Origin: Pseudomonas morbosilactucae
GTDB taxonomy: Bacteria; Pseudomonadota; Gammaproteobacteria; Pseudomonadales; Pseudomonadaceae
Assembly: GCF_023241715.1 (NCBI RefSeq)
Contig: NZ_JALQCW010000059.1
Coordinates: forward strand, 1 to 64,000
Direction of reading: 5' to 3'
DNA length: 64,000 bases
Part shown: piece by piece, positions 8,495 through 17,139 of the stretch
How the letters are laid out: every line of letters starts with the position of its first letter
Numbering within the stretch: the first letter of the stretch is position 1
The notes under the pieces: generated by a model
Seen by the model: the letters and a program-made list of their open reading frames with translations, nothing else
What the model was told of the DNA's origin: nothing
Database searches by the model: none
Translations under genes and position numbers: made by a program

Positions 8495-8599
8495 CTGATC
8501 TGTGACACAGCCTGCATGCCTGGAGGCGCTTGTTTGAGCAAGGCACTGCAGCCAATCGAGGCCTTTGAGGGTGTATTCGAATGCGGGCCGAAACCCTGA
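8495..8599 (+). pseudogene. Probable relic of the 3' end of mtnB (methylthioribulose-1-phosphate dehydratase)
   Basis: One frame reads LSKALQPIEAFEGVFEC and ends GPKP-stop at 8597-8599. From memory, intact MtnB proteins of pseudomonads end with a helix like SDALRQVEAFEFLFECELK, so the spacing and residues S-x-A-L, EAFE, FEC and a final Lys agree. The upstream LI (8495-8500) also lies at the spacing of the LIRGHG segment of MtnB, but the residues between are diverged. mtnB is expected between the MFS gene and mtnD, which is where this lies. The rest of the gene is missing. I had no alignment tool, so this is pattern recognition. Confidence 0.5.
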
Positions 8600-8730
8600 A
8601 ACCTGTTAAACCAAGCCTGTTAAACCCAGAAGGCGCTCTTCATACGAAATCGCTTTCCGCCTGATGATGTGCGCTGCCTGACCGGCCTTTAATAGCCGAG
8701 CGGGGGTGCTGAAACCAAGGAGTTGCCAAG

Positions 8731-9276
8731 ATGAGCAGCCTGTCCGTTTACCACGTATCCAGCCCGGACCTGCCGAACAAGGTGCTGACCCATTTCGACG
8801 ATATCGCCGCGACCCTGGCTGAACAGGGAGTGCGCTTCGAGCGCGGGCAGGCGACGATTCGTGTCGAGCCCGGTGCCAGCCCGGAAGAGGTGATTGCCGC
8901 CTATCAAGGGCCGATCGATCAACTGATGACCGCCCATGGTTATGCCGCCATTGAGGTCCTTAGCGTTAAATGGGAACACCCGCAGCAAGACCCGCAGCAG
9001 GCCCGGTTCCTTGCAGAACACCATCACGCGGCAGATGAAATGCGCTTTTTTGTCGCCGGTCGTGGCTTGCTTAACTTGCACATCGGCGAGTACGTCTACG
9101 CCGTGCTCTGCGAGAGAAATGATCTGATCTCGGTGCCGGCTGGCACCCCCCAATGGTTCGACCTGGGTGAGCAGCCGCGGGTGATTGCCATCCGCCTGTT
9201 CAAGGACCCGCAAGGTGGGGTTGCCCACTTCAGTGGCGCCGAGATTGCCGAGCATTTCCCGCGCTTGGAGGATTGA
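8731..9276 (+). CDS. mtnD: Acireductone dioxygenase
   Basis: MtnD oxidises the acireductone of the methionine salvage pathway to the 2-oxo acid precursor of methionine (Fe form) or to off-pathway products (Ni form). The 181 residues carry the cupin metal site HHHAADEMRFFVAGRG (two His and a Glu) and the later His in the second cupin motif near VPAGTPQWFDLG. The start at 8731 follows AAGGAG. In P. aeruginosa the gene lies between mtnB and mtnC. Here no mtnC follows, and only a probable mtnB fragment precedes it. Whether it still serves methionine salvage depends on copies elsewhere. Confidence 0.92.
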   Translation: MSSLSVYHVSSPDLPNKVLTHFDDIAATLAEQGVRFERGQATIRVEPGASPEEVIAAYQGPIDQLMTAHGYAAIEVLSVKWEHPQQDPQQARFLAEHHHAADEMRFFVAGRGLLNLHIGEYVYAVLCERNDLISVPAGTPQWFDLGEQPRVIAIRLFKDPQGGVAHFSGAEIAEHFPRLED

Positions 9277-9350
9277 GCACGCCTATGCGCCACATCGCTT
9301 GCAACGTTGCAGGGCTGGGACGCAGGGAGTGAACGGCGGAACGTTAAATG

Positions 9351-9377
9351 CCCGTGCCAGCGCAAGGCTGGCACGGG
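9351..9377. terminator. Strong hairpin between mtnD and the DUF3509 gene
   Basis: CCCGTGCCAGC and GCTGGCACGGG form an 11-bp stem with a 5-base loop between two convergent genes. No T run follows on either side. Confidence 0.55.
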
Positions 9378-9398
9378 GTGATGAAGATGAGTCTGTGC

Positions 9399-9677
9399 TT
9401 ACGCCGAGTGATAGGTCGGCAGGGCGAAGCGGTGTTGGCTTTGCAGCATGGAAATCTGTGGCAGCTCACTGGCTTGTTCGGCCAGGTCGCGACGAATCGC
9501 ACTGATCACCCAGGACAGTTGGTCACCGGCGTGCAGTTGTGCGTAAGAGATCGAACGCTTGAGCTGTTTGCCGTCGCTATTGCGCAGGGTAAGCAGAATG
9601 CCACCGTCCGGACGAGGCTGGGTGGTGACTTCGAAGTTGGAGAACAGGGACGAAAATTTTTCTTGGATCAGGTTCAT
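9399..9677 (-). CDS. DUF3509 family protein
   Basis: This 92-residue soluble protein reads MNLIQEKFSSLFSNFEVTTQ at the N-terminus and ends RFALPTYHSA. It matches the short DUF3509 family that I know from pseudomonads. An antiparallel sheet region (FEVTTQPRPDGGILLTL) is followed by a helix (SWVISAIRRDLAEQASEL). Function is unknown. It stands alone, with a long AT-rich upstream region, so it probably has its own promoter. Confidence 0.75.
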   Translation of the reverse strand: MNLIQEKFSSLFSNFEVTTQPRPDGGILLTLRNSDGKQLKRSISYAQLHAGDQLSWVISAIRRDLAEQASELPQISMLQSQHRFALPTYHSA

Positions 9678-10359
9678 GTCTATCAGCTCCGTTAGCTCTT
9701 GAATGGCAAGCGTGAACTGAGAGTTGCAGCGATTGTGCCAGCATTGCTGTTTTTAAAAATCCTTATAAATCAATAGTTTATAAAAAATGGAATTTTTGGG
9801 TTTCGTGCAATTTGCATGAAAGGCCATCGTGCATCCTGCATTTTGCGTGGTCGGCGCATGCACCAACCTGCTGGCTGAGGGAGGGCATTGCTCTTCTGAC
9901 CACGCGGCGTTGAGAAAAATTCCGCAGCCGTTCAGGCGCCTGGCAAGCGCGGCGTTGAGTATTTTTGCGGGCCCCCAGTGGATACAAAACATTGCAAAAA
10001 CTCCGTGTACAGCCCGCGCGCGGCTGACGTACTTTCGGCCTCTGCCAGCTCTTCATCGCGGTCGTCTGCAGGCCATTTCAGCGCCATCGCCAGATGCTCC
10101 GCAGACCCGAAGACGGCATGCAACGCCCCCGAGCGCCCGATAATAAGAAAAGGGACTTCTGTCATGAACGGCACACTCGTTATCAAGGCAGTCAACACAG
10201 CGTTTTACGTCCAGGCGTGCAGCCTGGTGCTAGCCGACCTCAGCGTGTCATTGCCCCTCGCTTCTATCGCACCTTGCCGTTGAACCTCAGTCACGACCCG
10301 ATCCACACCACGTGGGGCATGGCCTGGGCCGTGTTCTTTTGCGTCGAACAGGAGCCGTC
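9678..10359. other. Long intergenic stretch, AT-rich in its first part
   Basis: The 680 nt between the DUF3509 gene and the acyl-CoA synthetase gene hold an AT-rich part at about 9745-9800, a likely promoter zone for the DUF3509 gene, with several A/T runs. One possible small minus-strand gene at 9932-10165 is listed separately. I see no convincing promoter hexamers for the synthetase gene and no repeat. Confidence 0.5.
9932..10165 (-). CDS. Possible small hypothetical protein
   Basis: The frame from the ATG at 10165 encodes 77 residues (MTEVPFLIIGRSGALHAVFG onwards) with an acidic helix (DDRDEELAEAES). Composition and codon choice look protein-like. The ribosome site is weak, and a plus-strand ATG overlaps at 10164 with a better purine stretch but encodes only a short low-quality peptide. 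It could be a real lineage-specific gene or chance. I recognise no family. Confidence 0.35.
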   Translation of the reverse strand: MTEVPFLIIGRSGALHAVFGSAEHLAMALKWPADDRDEELAEAESTSAARGLYTEFLQCFVSTGGPQKYSTPRLPGA

Positions 10360-12198
10360 ATGAGTAGCAATCAGAGCGACACAATCACCTGGGGCATGAT
10401 GCTGCGCAAGTTGCCTTCCATTGCCCGTGCTCTGCCTCGGGTGGTTAGGGGCATGAAAGCCGCCAACGTTGAAAAGGCCGACCAGCCGTGCGGCCTGGGT
10501 TGGTCCTTCGAGCAGGCAACCTTGCGCAATCCCCATGGCCAGGCCTTGCTGTATGAGGATCGAGTGCTGAGTTATGCACAGGTCAATCAGTGGGCCAACC
10601 GCATTGCCCATGCGTTGCAAGGCGAGGGCATCGGCAAGGGCGATGTGGTGGCGATTTTTCTTGAAAATCGCCCCGAGTTGCTGGTCAGCGTGTTGGCCGT
10701 GGCCAAACTCGGGGCCATTGCCGCGATGCTCAACACCGCCCAGACCCATACCACGCTGGTTCATAGCCTGACCCTGGTGAAGCCTGCGGCGATGGTGGTC
10801 GGCGGTGAGCTGTTCGAAGCCTTTGCTGCGGTACGCCAACAGGTGGGGATCGCGGCGCAGCGAACCTGGTTCGTCGCGGACCAGGACACCTTCAATGATC
10901 CGGGGCAAACCCCAGCCGATATGGTCAACCTGATGACCCTCAGTGCCGGGCAGCCGTCGGACAACCTGGCATGTACTCAGCAGGTTTTCCTCGATGATCC
11001 GTGTTTCTACATCTATACCTCCGGCACCACTGGTTTGCCCAAGGCCGGGATTTTCAAGCACGGGCGCTGGATGCGTACCTCCGTCAGCTTCGGCATGATC
11101 GCCCTGAATATGCAGCCCGAGGATGTTGTTTATTGCACCTTGCCGCTGTACCACGCCACGGGGCTGTGTGTGTGCTGGGGGGCGGCCGTCACGGGGGCCT
11201 CGGGCTTTGCCATTCGCCGCAAGTTCAGCGCCAGTCGCTTCTGGGACGATGTGCGCAAGTACCGGGCGACCACCATCGGTTATGTCGGCGAACTCTGCCG
11301 CTACCTGATCGACCCGCCGGCCAGCGAGCGGGATGCCGATAACCCGGTGCGCAAGATGATCGGCAATGGCTTGCGCCCCGGCGTCTGGAGCGAGTTCAAG
11401 CGGCGTTTTGCGATTGAACATGTGTGCGAGTTGTACGCCGCCAGCGACGGTAATATCGGCTTCACCAATGTGCTCAATTTCGACAACACCGTGGGCTTTT
11501 CCCTGATTCCCTGGGCCTTGGTGGAATACGCCCACGACAGCGGGGAGCCGATCCGCAACAGCCAAGGCTTTATGCAGAAGGTCGCCAAGGGTGGACAGGG
11601 CTTGTTGTTGGCGAAGATCGACGACAAGTCGCCGCTGGACGGTTACACCGAGCCGGAAAAGAACCGCAAGGTCGTATTGCACGATGTGTTCGAGACCGGC
11701 GACCGTTATTTCAATACCGGTGACCTGCTGCGGGACTTGGGCTTCGGCCACGCCCAGTTCGTCGATCGCCTGGGCGATACCTATCGCTGGAAGGGCGAGA
11801 ACGTCTCCACCACGGAAGTGGAGAACCTGTTCCTGCAGCATCCACAGATTGCCGAAGTGGTGGCCTACGGCGTGGAAATCCACAACACCAATGGTCGCGC
11901 CGGGATGGCGGCGATTACCCCGGCCGAGTCCCTGGCCACCCTGGATTTTGCCGAGTTGCTGCAATTTGCCCGGCGCCAACTCCCTGCCTATGCGGTGCCG
12001 TTGTTTTTGCGGGTCAAGGTCAAGATGGACACCACCGGGACCTTCAAGTATCAGAAAACCCGGCTCAAGGAAGACGGTTTCGACCCGGCCAGGTCGGCCG
12101 ACGATCCGATCTATGCCTGGCTGCCCGGCTCCGAGACCTACGTGCAGGTGACTGCCGAGGTACTGGATGACATTCAGGCCGGTCGCCACCGCTATTGA
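10360..12198 (+). CDS. Long-chain acyl-CoA synthetase (FATP/FadD6-type)
   Basis: The enzyme activates long-chain fatty acids to acyl-CoA through an acyl-AMP intermediate. From the ATG at 10360 (CAGGAG site) it has 612 residues. The AMP-binding P-loop is YIYTSGTTGLPKAGIFKH (about 214-231). Later landmarks are YAASDGN, the FNTGDLLR region with the conserved Asp, and DRLGDTYRWKGENVSTTEVE (hinge). The absence of an isolated N-terminal signal and the VVRGMKAAN start resemble the very-long-chain/FATP branch. It is transcribed alone, with about 100 nt before the ankyrin gene. Confidence 0.88.
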   Translation: MSSNQSDTITWGMMLRKLPSIARALPRVVRGMKAANVEKADQPCGLGWSFEQATLRNPHGQALLYEDRVLSYAQVNQWANRIAHALQGEGIGKGDVVAIFLENRPELLVSVLAVAKLGAIAAMLNTAQTHTTLVHSLTLVKPAAMVVGGELFEAFAAVRQQVGIAAQRTWFVADQDTFNDPGQTPADMVNLMTLSAGQPSDNLACTQQVFLDDPCFYIYTSGTTGLPKAGIFKHGRWMRTSVSFGMIALNMQPEDVVYCTLPLYHATGLCVCWGAAVTGASGFAIRRKFSASRFWDDVRKYRATTIGYVGELCRYLIDPPASERDADNPVRKMIGNGLRPGVWSEFKRRFAIEHVCELYAASDGNIGFTNVLNFDNTVGFSLIPWALVEYAHDSGEPIRNSQGFMQKVAKGGQGLLLAKIDDKSPLDGYTEPEKNRKVVLHDVFETGDRYFNTGDLLRDLGFGHAQFVDRLGDTYRWKGENVSTTEVENLFLQHPQIAEVVAYGVEIHNTNGRAGMAAITPAESLATLDFAELLQFARRQLPAYAVPLFLRVKVKMDTTGTFKYQKTRLKEDGFDPARSADDPIYAWLPGSETYVQVTAEVLDDIQAGRHRY

Positions 12199-12295
12199 TT
12201 ATGGCTATGGCCGCCCTTGAGAAAAAAGGGATGACAGGCCACGGACGGCTTGGGGAAACTAGCGTCTTTCCGATTTGCCGAATGTGGAGTTTCCG

Positions 12296-12814
12296 ATGTC
12301 AGACAATAGCCGCCAGATGACCGAAGACGAGGCTGCGCAGTTTGCCGAGCAGGTTTTCAACGTTGCCCGTCAGGGTGATGCACCCATGCTCGACAAGCTG
12401 GCGAGCAGCGGTCTGCCGGTCAATCTGCGCAATCACAAGGGCGACACCTTGCTGATGCTGGCGGCCTATCACGGGCACCTGGATGCGGTGCAAGTGTTGC
12501 TCAAGCACAAGGCCGATCCTGAAATCCGCAATGACAATGGCCAGAGCCCGATTGCCGGGGCCGCCTTCAAGGGTGACCTGGCGATGGTCAAGGCCCTGGT
12601 GGAGGGCGGTGCGGAAGTGGAAGGCTCGTCCTTCGATGGCCGCACAGCGCTGATGATGGCCGCGATGTTCAACCGCACCGCCATCGTCGACTACTTGATC
12701 AGTCAAGGCGCCGACCCCCGGGCCAAGGATGCCAATGGCATCGGCGCCCTGGAGGCCGCCAAGACCATGGGGGCCAAGGACACCACGGCCCAGTTGGAAA
12801 AACTTTTGGCCTGA
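12296..12814 (+). CDS. Ankyrin-repeat protein
   Basis: The protein has 172 residues from the ATG at 12296, which has a GGAG site. About four ankyrin repeats span residues 40-165; the clearest are KGDTLLMLAAYHGHLDAVQV, NGQSPIAGAAFKGDLAMVKA and DGRTALMMAAMFNRTAIVDY. There is no signal peptide, so it is cytoplasmic and probably binds a protein partner. Related ankyrin proteins of pseudomonads can sit next to catalase genes (AnkB), but none is present here. Confidence 0.88.
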   Translation: MSDNSRQMTEDEAAQFAEQVFNVARQGDAPMLDKLASSGLPVNLRNHKGDTLLMLAAYHGHLDAVQVLLKHKADPEIRNDNGQSPIAGAAFKGDLAMVKALVEGGAEVEGSSFDGRTALMMAAMFNRTAIVDYLISQGADPRAKDANGIGALEAAKTMGAKDTTAQLEKLLA

Positions 12815-12827
12815 CCCTGCAACAGTC

Positions 12828-12856
12828 GATGGCCCGGAACGACCTTTCGGGCCATC
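12828..12856 (+). terminator. Hairpin after the ankyrin gene
   Basis: GATGGCCCG and CGGGCCATC form a 9-bp stem with an 11-base loop, 14 nt after the stop. There is no T run, so it may be a weak or factor-assisted end. Confidence 0.45.
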
Positions 12857-12929
12857 GCCATAGGTCGCCGCGCCTGCTTTAGGCTATCCTTCGCGCCCTT
12901 GAAAATTCCCACGTCTCAGGATGCGCGCC

Positions 12930-13460
12930 ATGACCACCGCCCTTATCGAACTCATCAGCAAAATCAGCTCGGGCTGCATGGGCGATGCCGAGATCCAGCA
13001 GATCGCCGATGAAGCGGCCCAGGCCTACGCCGACCCCGAAGCGTTCCTGGCGGCCAATCCGGACATCAATTACGACGACACCTTTCCCATCCCGCTGGGC
13101 GAGTGGGTGGTGGTCGGCAGCCTGCCCGAGACCGTGCTGTTCCAGGCCGACAGCTATGTAGAGCTGTTCACCCAGATCGTTGCTTCCTTTGGACCGGATG
13201 TGGCCTTCAATATCAAGCCCAAGCAGTTGGCGAAGATCGACGCGCTGACGGCGCTCAACCGCATCCAGATCCAGATGAGCAGCATGAGTCCGGAACACGG
13301 CGGTTACGTGCTGATGAACTTCAGCCAGTTGCTGGATGACGAGTTGCAAATGGTGCTGGTCTACGGCAACGACCTGCCGCGGGTGCTGGCGTTGTGCAGT
13401 GAAGTCGGGATTGCCGCCGCACCGGCCCTGGAAGCCTTGAAGATCGCCGTTCACGTTTGA
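12930..13460 (+). CDS. Conserved hypothetical protein
   Basis: The ATG at 12930 has TCAGGA eight bases upstream and gives 176 residues; an in-frame ATG at 12921 is less well placed. The sequence is acidic and soluble, with a helical N-terminus (MTTALIELISKISSGCMGDA), a central segment WVVVGSLPETVLFQADSYVE and a C-terminal region with alternating strand and helix. No motif names a family. It lies between the ankyrin gene and a small membrane protein gene on the same strand. Confidence 0.75.
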   Translation: MTTALIELISKISSGCMGDAEIQQIADEAAQAYADPEAFLAANPDINYDDTFPIPLGEWVVVGSLPETVLFQADSYVELFTQIVASFGPDVAFNIKPKQLAKIDALTALNRIQIQMSSMSPEHGGYVLMNFSQLLDDELQMVLVYGNDLPRVLALCSEVGIAAAPALEALKIAVHV

Positions 13461-13534
13461 GCCGCGGAATAAAACGGAACCCTGCGACACGGCGACTATC
13501 CTAAAGGTGCACACCACTCTCTGGGAGCGACACC

Positions 13535-13726
13535 ATGGGTTCTACCTTCAATGGCTTGGTTGGCCTGATCATTCTGGCCCTGGATATCTGGGCGATTATC
13601 AACGTGCTTAAAAGCGGCGCTGAGACCGGGATGAAAATCCTCTGGGTCCTGCTGATTGTGCTGTTGCCGGTCCTGGGCCTGATCATCTGGGCGATTGCCG
13701 GTCCTCGCGGTGATGTGCGGCTCTGA
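13535..13726 (+). CDS. PLDc_N-domain small membrane protein
   Basis: The protein has 63 residues with two transmembrane helices (about 6-23 and 34-53) and the short motif set DIWAIINVLKS and LLPVLGLIIWAIAGPRG. This is typical of the phospholipase D N-terminal (PLDc_N) membrane module found alone. No phospholipase domain follows, so it is a stand-alone membrane protein of unknown role. A GGGAG site precedes the ATG and a strong terminator follows at 13774. Confidence 0.85.
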   Translation: MGSTFNGLVGLIILALDIWAIINVLKSGAETGMKILWVLLIVLLPVLGLIIWAIAGPRGDVRL

Positions 13727-13773
13727 GTGAGTCGCTCGCTGCGGCGTCTGCAATGAGTGAACGCTGACTTGGA

Positions 13774-13796
13774 AAAGGGCCGCAAGGCCCTTTTTT
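13774..13796 (+). terminator. Rho-independent terminator
   Basis: AAAAGGGCC, a 4-base GCAA loop and GGCCCTTTT are followed by further Ts. It ends the PLDc_N gene unit. Confidence 0.9.
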
Positions 13797-14065
13797 ATGT
13801 GACCAGATATGCGTTGCACGAAATTTTCACAAAGTCTCTAAGACAATCCGCCTCGCGCTTTTTCCTCTGTTTCAGCCCTGTCATCTCTTGTCCCAGAGCC
13901 TTTGCCGGTTCGTGGGGGCGTGCTTGCCACTAATCAATGGCAATGCCGTGAGTGATCGTGCAACATTTGCGCACCGCGCAATCCCCAGAGCCCCCAAAGG
14001 GCCATAAGAGGGTAGAGCGCCGCTGTATTTTTGAAACTTAAACTTCCAATGGGTCCTAAAACGAC

Positions 14066-16153
14066 ATGGCAAACCCGGACGCCCTGAGTCAGCAGCGAGC
14101 TTCTAATCGCCTGCTGCAACCGACCGTCAAATCCCATCTGGCTTATACGCTGCTGTGTGCGTTGGTCATGATGGTGATGTTCTCTTTGCTGCGCGTTGCG
14201 CTGCTGGTCTACAACCGGGACATGATCCTCGACACGCCGGCCTCGACCTTTCTCGAGGCGTTCGCCAACGGCCTGCGGTTCGACCTGCGCCTGGTGGTCT
14301 ACCTCAGCATCCCGCTGTTACTGTCGCTGTTCAGCGCCCGGGCCATGGCCGCTCGCGGTCTGTTCCGCTTCTGGTTGACCGTGACTTCGAGTATTGCCCT
14401 GTTCCTGGGCCTGATGGAGATGGACTTCTACCGCGAATTCCACCAGCGCCTCAACGGCCTGGTCTTCCAGTACGTGAAGGAAGACCCGAAAACCGTGATG
14501 AGCATGCTCTGGTACGGTTTCCCCGTGGTGCGTTATCTGCTGGCCTGGGCCGTGGGTACCTGGATCCTCAGCCTGGCCTTCAAGGGCGCCGACCGCGCGA
14601 CCCGTCCCCGTGGCCCATTCAGTGGCGGCAGCATCAGCACTCGCCAGGTTGCGCCCTGGTATGTCCGTGCCGGCGTATTCGTGGTCTGCCTGTTGATCTG
14701 TGTGGTCGCCGCTCGCGGCACCTTGCGCCAGGGCCCGCCGTTGCGCTGGGGTGACGTCTATACCACCGACTCGAACTTCGCCAACCAGTTGGGCCTTAAC
14801 GGCACCCTGCAACTGGTCGCTGCGGCCAAGAGCCGGATGTCCGAAGACCGTGACAATGTCTGGAAGGCCACCTTGCCCCAGCCTCAGGCCCAGCAGACCG
14901 TGCGTGACATGCTGCTGACCCCGAGCGACAAATTGGTGGATGCCGACACTGCGGCCGTGCGCCGCGATTACACGCCGAACGCCGACAAGACCCTGCCGAT
15001 CAAGAACGTCGTGGTGATCCTGATGGAGAGCTTCGCCGGGCATTCGGTCGGTGCACTGGGACGTCCAGGCGAGATCACGCCGTACTTCGACAAGCTGTCG
15101 AAAGAGGGCCTGTTGTTCGACCGCTTCTTCTCCAACGGCACCCATACCCACCAGGGCATGTTCGCCACCATGGCGTGCTTCCCCAACCTGCCGGGCTTCG
15201 AATACCTGATGCAGACCCCGGAAGGCAGCCACAAACTGTCCGGCCTGCCGCAGCTGCTCAGCGCGCGCAACTACGACGACGTGTATGTCTATAACGGCGA
15301 TTTTGCCTGGGACAACCAGGCGGGCTTCTTCAGCAACCAGGGCATGACCAACTTCATTGGTCGCAATGATTTCGTTGATCCGGTGTTCTCCGACCCTACC
15401 TGGGGTGTATCCGACCAGGACATGTTCAATCGCGGGCTCGAAGAGCTCAAGGCTCGGGAGGGCAAGAAGCCGTTCTATGCCTTGCTGCAGACCTTGTCCA
15501 ACCACACGCCTTACGCCTTGCCGACGCCGTTGCCGGTGGAACCCGTTACTGACCGCGGCAGGCTGAATGAACACCTGACCGCCATGCGCTACTCCGACTG
15601 GGCCCTGGGCCAGTTTTTCGAGAAGGCCCGCAAGGAGCCTTACTTCAAGGAAACCCTGTTCGTGGTAGTCGGTGACCATGGTTTCGGCAACGAACAGCAG
15701 ATCACTGAAATGGACCTGGGGCGTTTCAACGTACCAATGCTGATGATCGCCCCGGGCATTCAGGACAAGTTTGGTCAGCGTGACCACACCGTCGGCACCC
15801 AGATCGACATCGTGCCGACCATCATGGGTCGCCTGGGGGGCGATGTACTGCATCAGTGCTGGGGTCGTGACCTGCTGAACCTGCCGGAAGGCGACAAGGG
15901 CTTCGGCGTGATCAAGCCTTCCGGTAGCGATCAGACGGTGGCCCTGCTGACCGCTGACCGGGTGCTGGTGCTGCCCAAGGAAATGCCGGCCAAGCTCTAC
16001 CAGTATGAGCTGGGTGCGAACCCCAAGGGCGAGCTGATTCCTGCTTCACCCGATGAAGCCGAGCTCAAGCAGAAGCTGGAGTCCTTCCTGCAGACCGCGA
16101 CCAAGAGCCTGCTGGATAACACCGCCGGTGTGATCGACGGCAAGCCCGACTGA
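14066..16153 (+). CDS. LtaS-family sulfatase-fold membrane enzyme (phosphoglycerol transferase-like)
   Basis: The protein has 695 residues. About five N-terminal transmembrane helices (about 28-220) are followed by a periplasmic sulfatase/alkaline phosphatase fold. Visible metal and active-site segments are VVVILMESFAGHSVG (metal Glu), SNGTHTHQGMFATM (candidate Thr nucleophile) and VVVGDHGFGNEQ (Asp-His metal ligands). The family transfers phosphoglycerol or related head groups from phospholipid to envelope polymers; in Gram-negatives the acceptor may be periplasmic glucan. The acceptor here is unknown. The gene is transcribed alone and ends in a strong terminator. Confidence 0.88.
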   Translation: MANPDALSQQRASNRLLQPTVKSHLAYTLLCALVMMVMFSLLRVALLVYNRDMILDTPASTFLEAFANGLRFDLRLVVYLSIPLLLSLFSARAMAARGLFRFWLTVTSSIALFLGLMEMDFYREFHQRLNGLVFQYVKEDPKTVMSMLWYGFPVVRYLLAWAVGTWILSLAFKGADRATRPRGPFSGGSISTRQVAPWYVRAGVFVVCLLICVVAARGTLRQGPPLRWGDVYTTDSNFANQLGLNGTLQLVAAAKSRMSEDRDNVWKATLPQPQAQQTVRDMLLTPSDKLVDADTAAVRRDYTPNADKTLPIKNVVVILMESFAGHSVGALGRPGEITPYFDKLSKEGLLFDRFFSNGTHTHQGMFATMACFPNLPGFEYLMQTPEGSHKLSGLPQLLSARNYDDVYVYNGDFAWDNQAGFFSNQGMTNFIGRNDFVDPVFSDPTWGVSDQDMFNRGLEELKAREGKKPFYALLQTLSNHTPYALPTPLPVEPVTDRGRLNEHLTAMRYSDWALGQFFEKARKEPYFKETLFVVVGDHGFGNEQQITEMDLGRFNVPMLMIAPGIQDKFGQRDHTVGTQIDIVPTIMGRLGGDVLHQCWGRDLLNLPEGDKGFGVIKPSGSDQTVALLTADRVLVLPKEMPAKLYQYELGANPKGELIPASPDEAELKQKLESFLQTATKSLLDNTAGVIDGKPD

Positions 16154-16221
16154 TGGGGGCCAGAGCCTAGCGGCCTGCTGACGGACCCTAGGCTCAAGGC
16201 CTGCACCGCGCGTCATTCTGA

Positions 16222-16247
16222 ACACCCCTCTCGCAGGGGTGTTTTTT
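16222..16247 (+). terminator. Rho-independent terminator
   Basis: ACACCCCT and AGGGGTGT with a 5-base CTCGC loop are followed by TTTTTT. It ends the LtaS-like gene. Confidence 0.9.
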
Positions 16248-16248
16248 T

Positions 16249-16553
16249 GCCCTGAGAAAAGTCTGCGGGAGGCGGGATACGGGCACTTATCAGCACTAGG
16301 GGGACGTGGCTCGGTTGAGTCCAGGCGGTTTCAGTGGTGATCGTCAGACATTGCTTGCGCGCATCAAGAAAGGCCGCTGGTGCGGCAGTGGGGAGCCCTG
16401 GTTTTTAGGATTCATCTGATTCCAGCGTCCCTAACAGACTGTAATGATCCCTCTCCGCTTCGGCCTACACATCCTTCGGATCAGGCTCGCAAGCGTCGAA
16501 TCAATAAGTGTGCGTCAGACAGTGCGCCACGATGTCGGTCAATGGAGAGTGAA
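16249..16553 (+). promoter_or_regulatory. Upstream region of the fimbrial operon
   Basis: About 300 nt without a gene lie between the terminator and the fimbrial subunit gene. This is where the operon promoter must lie. I could not pick out a convincing -35/-10 pair, and I saw no inverted-repeat pair that would suggest a phase-variable switch. Confidence 0.4.
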
Positions 16554-17093
16554 ATGAAAAACCTATTTGTGGCGGCTATGGCTTCCAGCCTGGTTTTGGC
16601 GGCGAGTAGCGCCTGGGCCGTGGATATAACGCTGAACTTCACGGGGAAGGTCAATCCGGAAACCTGCGACATCGTCCAGGATGACACGACCTCGGGCAGT
16701 GGCAGCAGCATGGTCAAGAACGTGCCCCTCAAAAGCGTTAGTACCCGGGCCTTGAGCCAGAAGGATGACGTTGCGGGTAAAACCCTGGTCCACCTCAAAC
16801 TGAAGGACTGCAGCGGCAGTAAGGTGACGGCCAAGTTCAACACCGGTGAGACGGTGGATCCGCAGAGCGGCGCCTTGATCAACCAAACCCCATCGGGCTC
16901 CAACGTTCAGGTGCAACTGCTCGACAGCAAGCATCAGCCGCTCAATCTCAATCAGGGGCCGCTGTTGGACACGGTCAGCATCGTCGACCAGAGCGCAGTC
17001 CTTGAGTTCTACGCCCAGTACTTCGCATCAACGGCGGGCACCACGGCCGGTGATGTTTCGACCAGCGTCTCGATGGACTTGATCTACGAGTGA
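16554..17093 (+). CDS. Major fimbrial subunit (FimA-type, chaperone-usher class)
   Basis: The ATG at 16554 (GGAGAG site) encodes 179 residues with a clear signal peptide (MKNLFVAAMASSLVLAASSA, cleavage near AWA-VD). The mature part has the pilin features: NFTGKVNPETCDI with the first Cys of the conserved disulfide, LKDCSG with the second, and a final strand ending SVSMDLIYE with the penultimate Tyr recognised by the chaperone. It is exported to the periplasm and polymerised by the usher. It is the first gene of the four-gene fimbrial operon. Confidence 0.9.
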   Translation: MKNLFVAAMASSLVLAASSAWAVDITLNFTGKVNPETCDIVQDDTTSGSGSSMVKNVPLKSVSTRALSQKDDVAGKTLVHLKLKDCSGSKVTAKFNTGETVDPQSGALINQTPSGSNVQVQLLDSKHQPLNLNQGPLLDTVSIVDQSAVLEFYAQYFASTAGTTAGDVSTSVSMDLIYE

Positions 17094-17104
17094 AGCCGTT
17101 GCCT

Positions 17105-17120
17105 CGGAGCGAAAGCTCCG
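17105..17120 (+). other. GAAA-tetraloop hairpin between the fimbrial subunit and chaperone genes
   Basis: CGGAGC, GAAA and GCTCCG form a 6-bp stem with a GNRA tetraloop 11 nt after the subunit stop. No T run follows. It could protect the subunit mRNA or reduce read-through so that subunit exceeds chaperone and usher; this is inference. Confidence 0.55.
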
Positions 17121-17139
17121 GGGCCGTTTGTTGCGAGTG

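Noticed and set aside
9277..9350. Possible mtnC start remnant after mtnD (frame reading YAPHRLQ)
   Set aside because: Only about seven residues look vaguely like the MtnC N-terminus, too short to call.
9829..10143. 104-codon plus-strand frame in the 9.7-10.3 kb gap
   Set aside because: Pro/Arg-rich with no ribosome site; it looks like the antisense of the candidate minus-strand frame.
10291..12189. Long minus-strand open frame opposite the acyl-CoA synthetase gene
   Set aside because: It mirrors the GC-rich codon pattern of the real gene, has no recognised motif, and the plus-strand frame carries all family signatures.
16249..16553. Invertible promoter element for the fimbrial operon
   Set aside because: No flanking inverted-repeat pair and no recombinase gene nearby.
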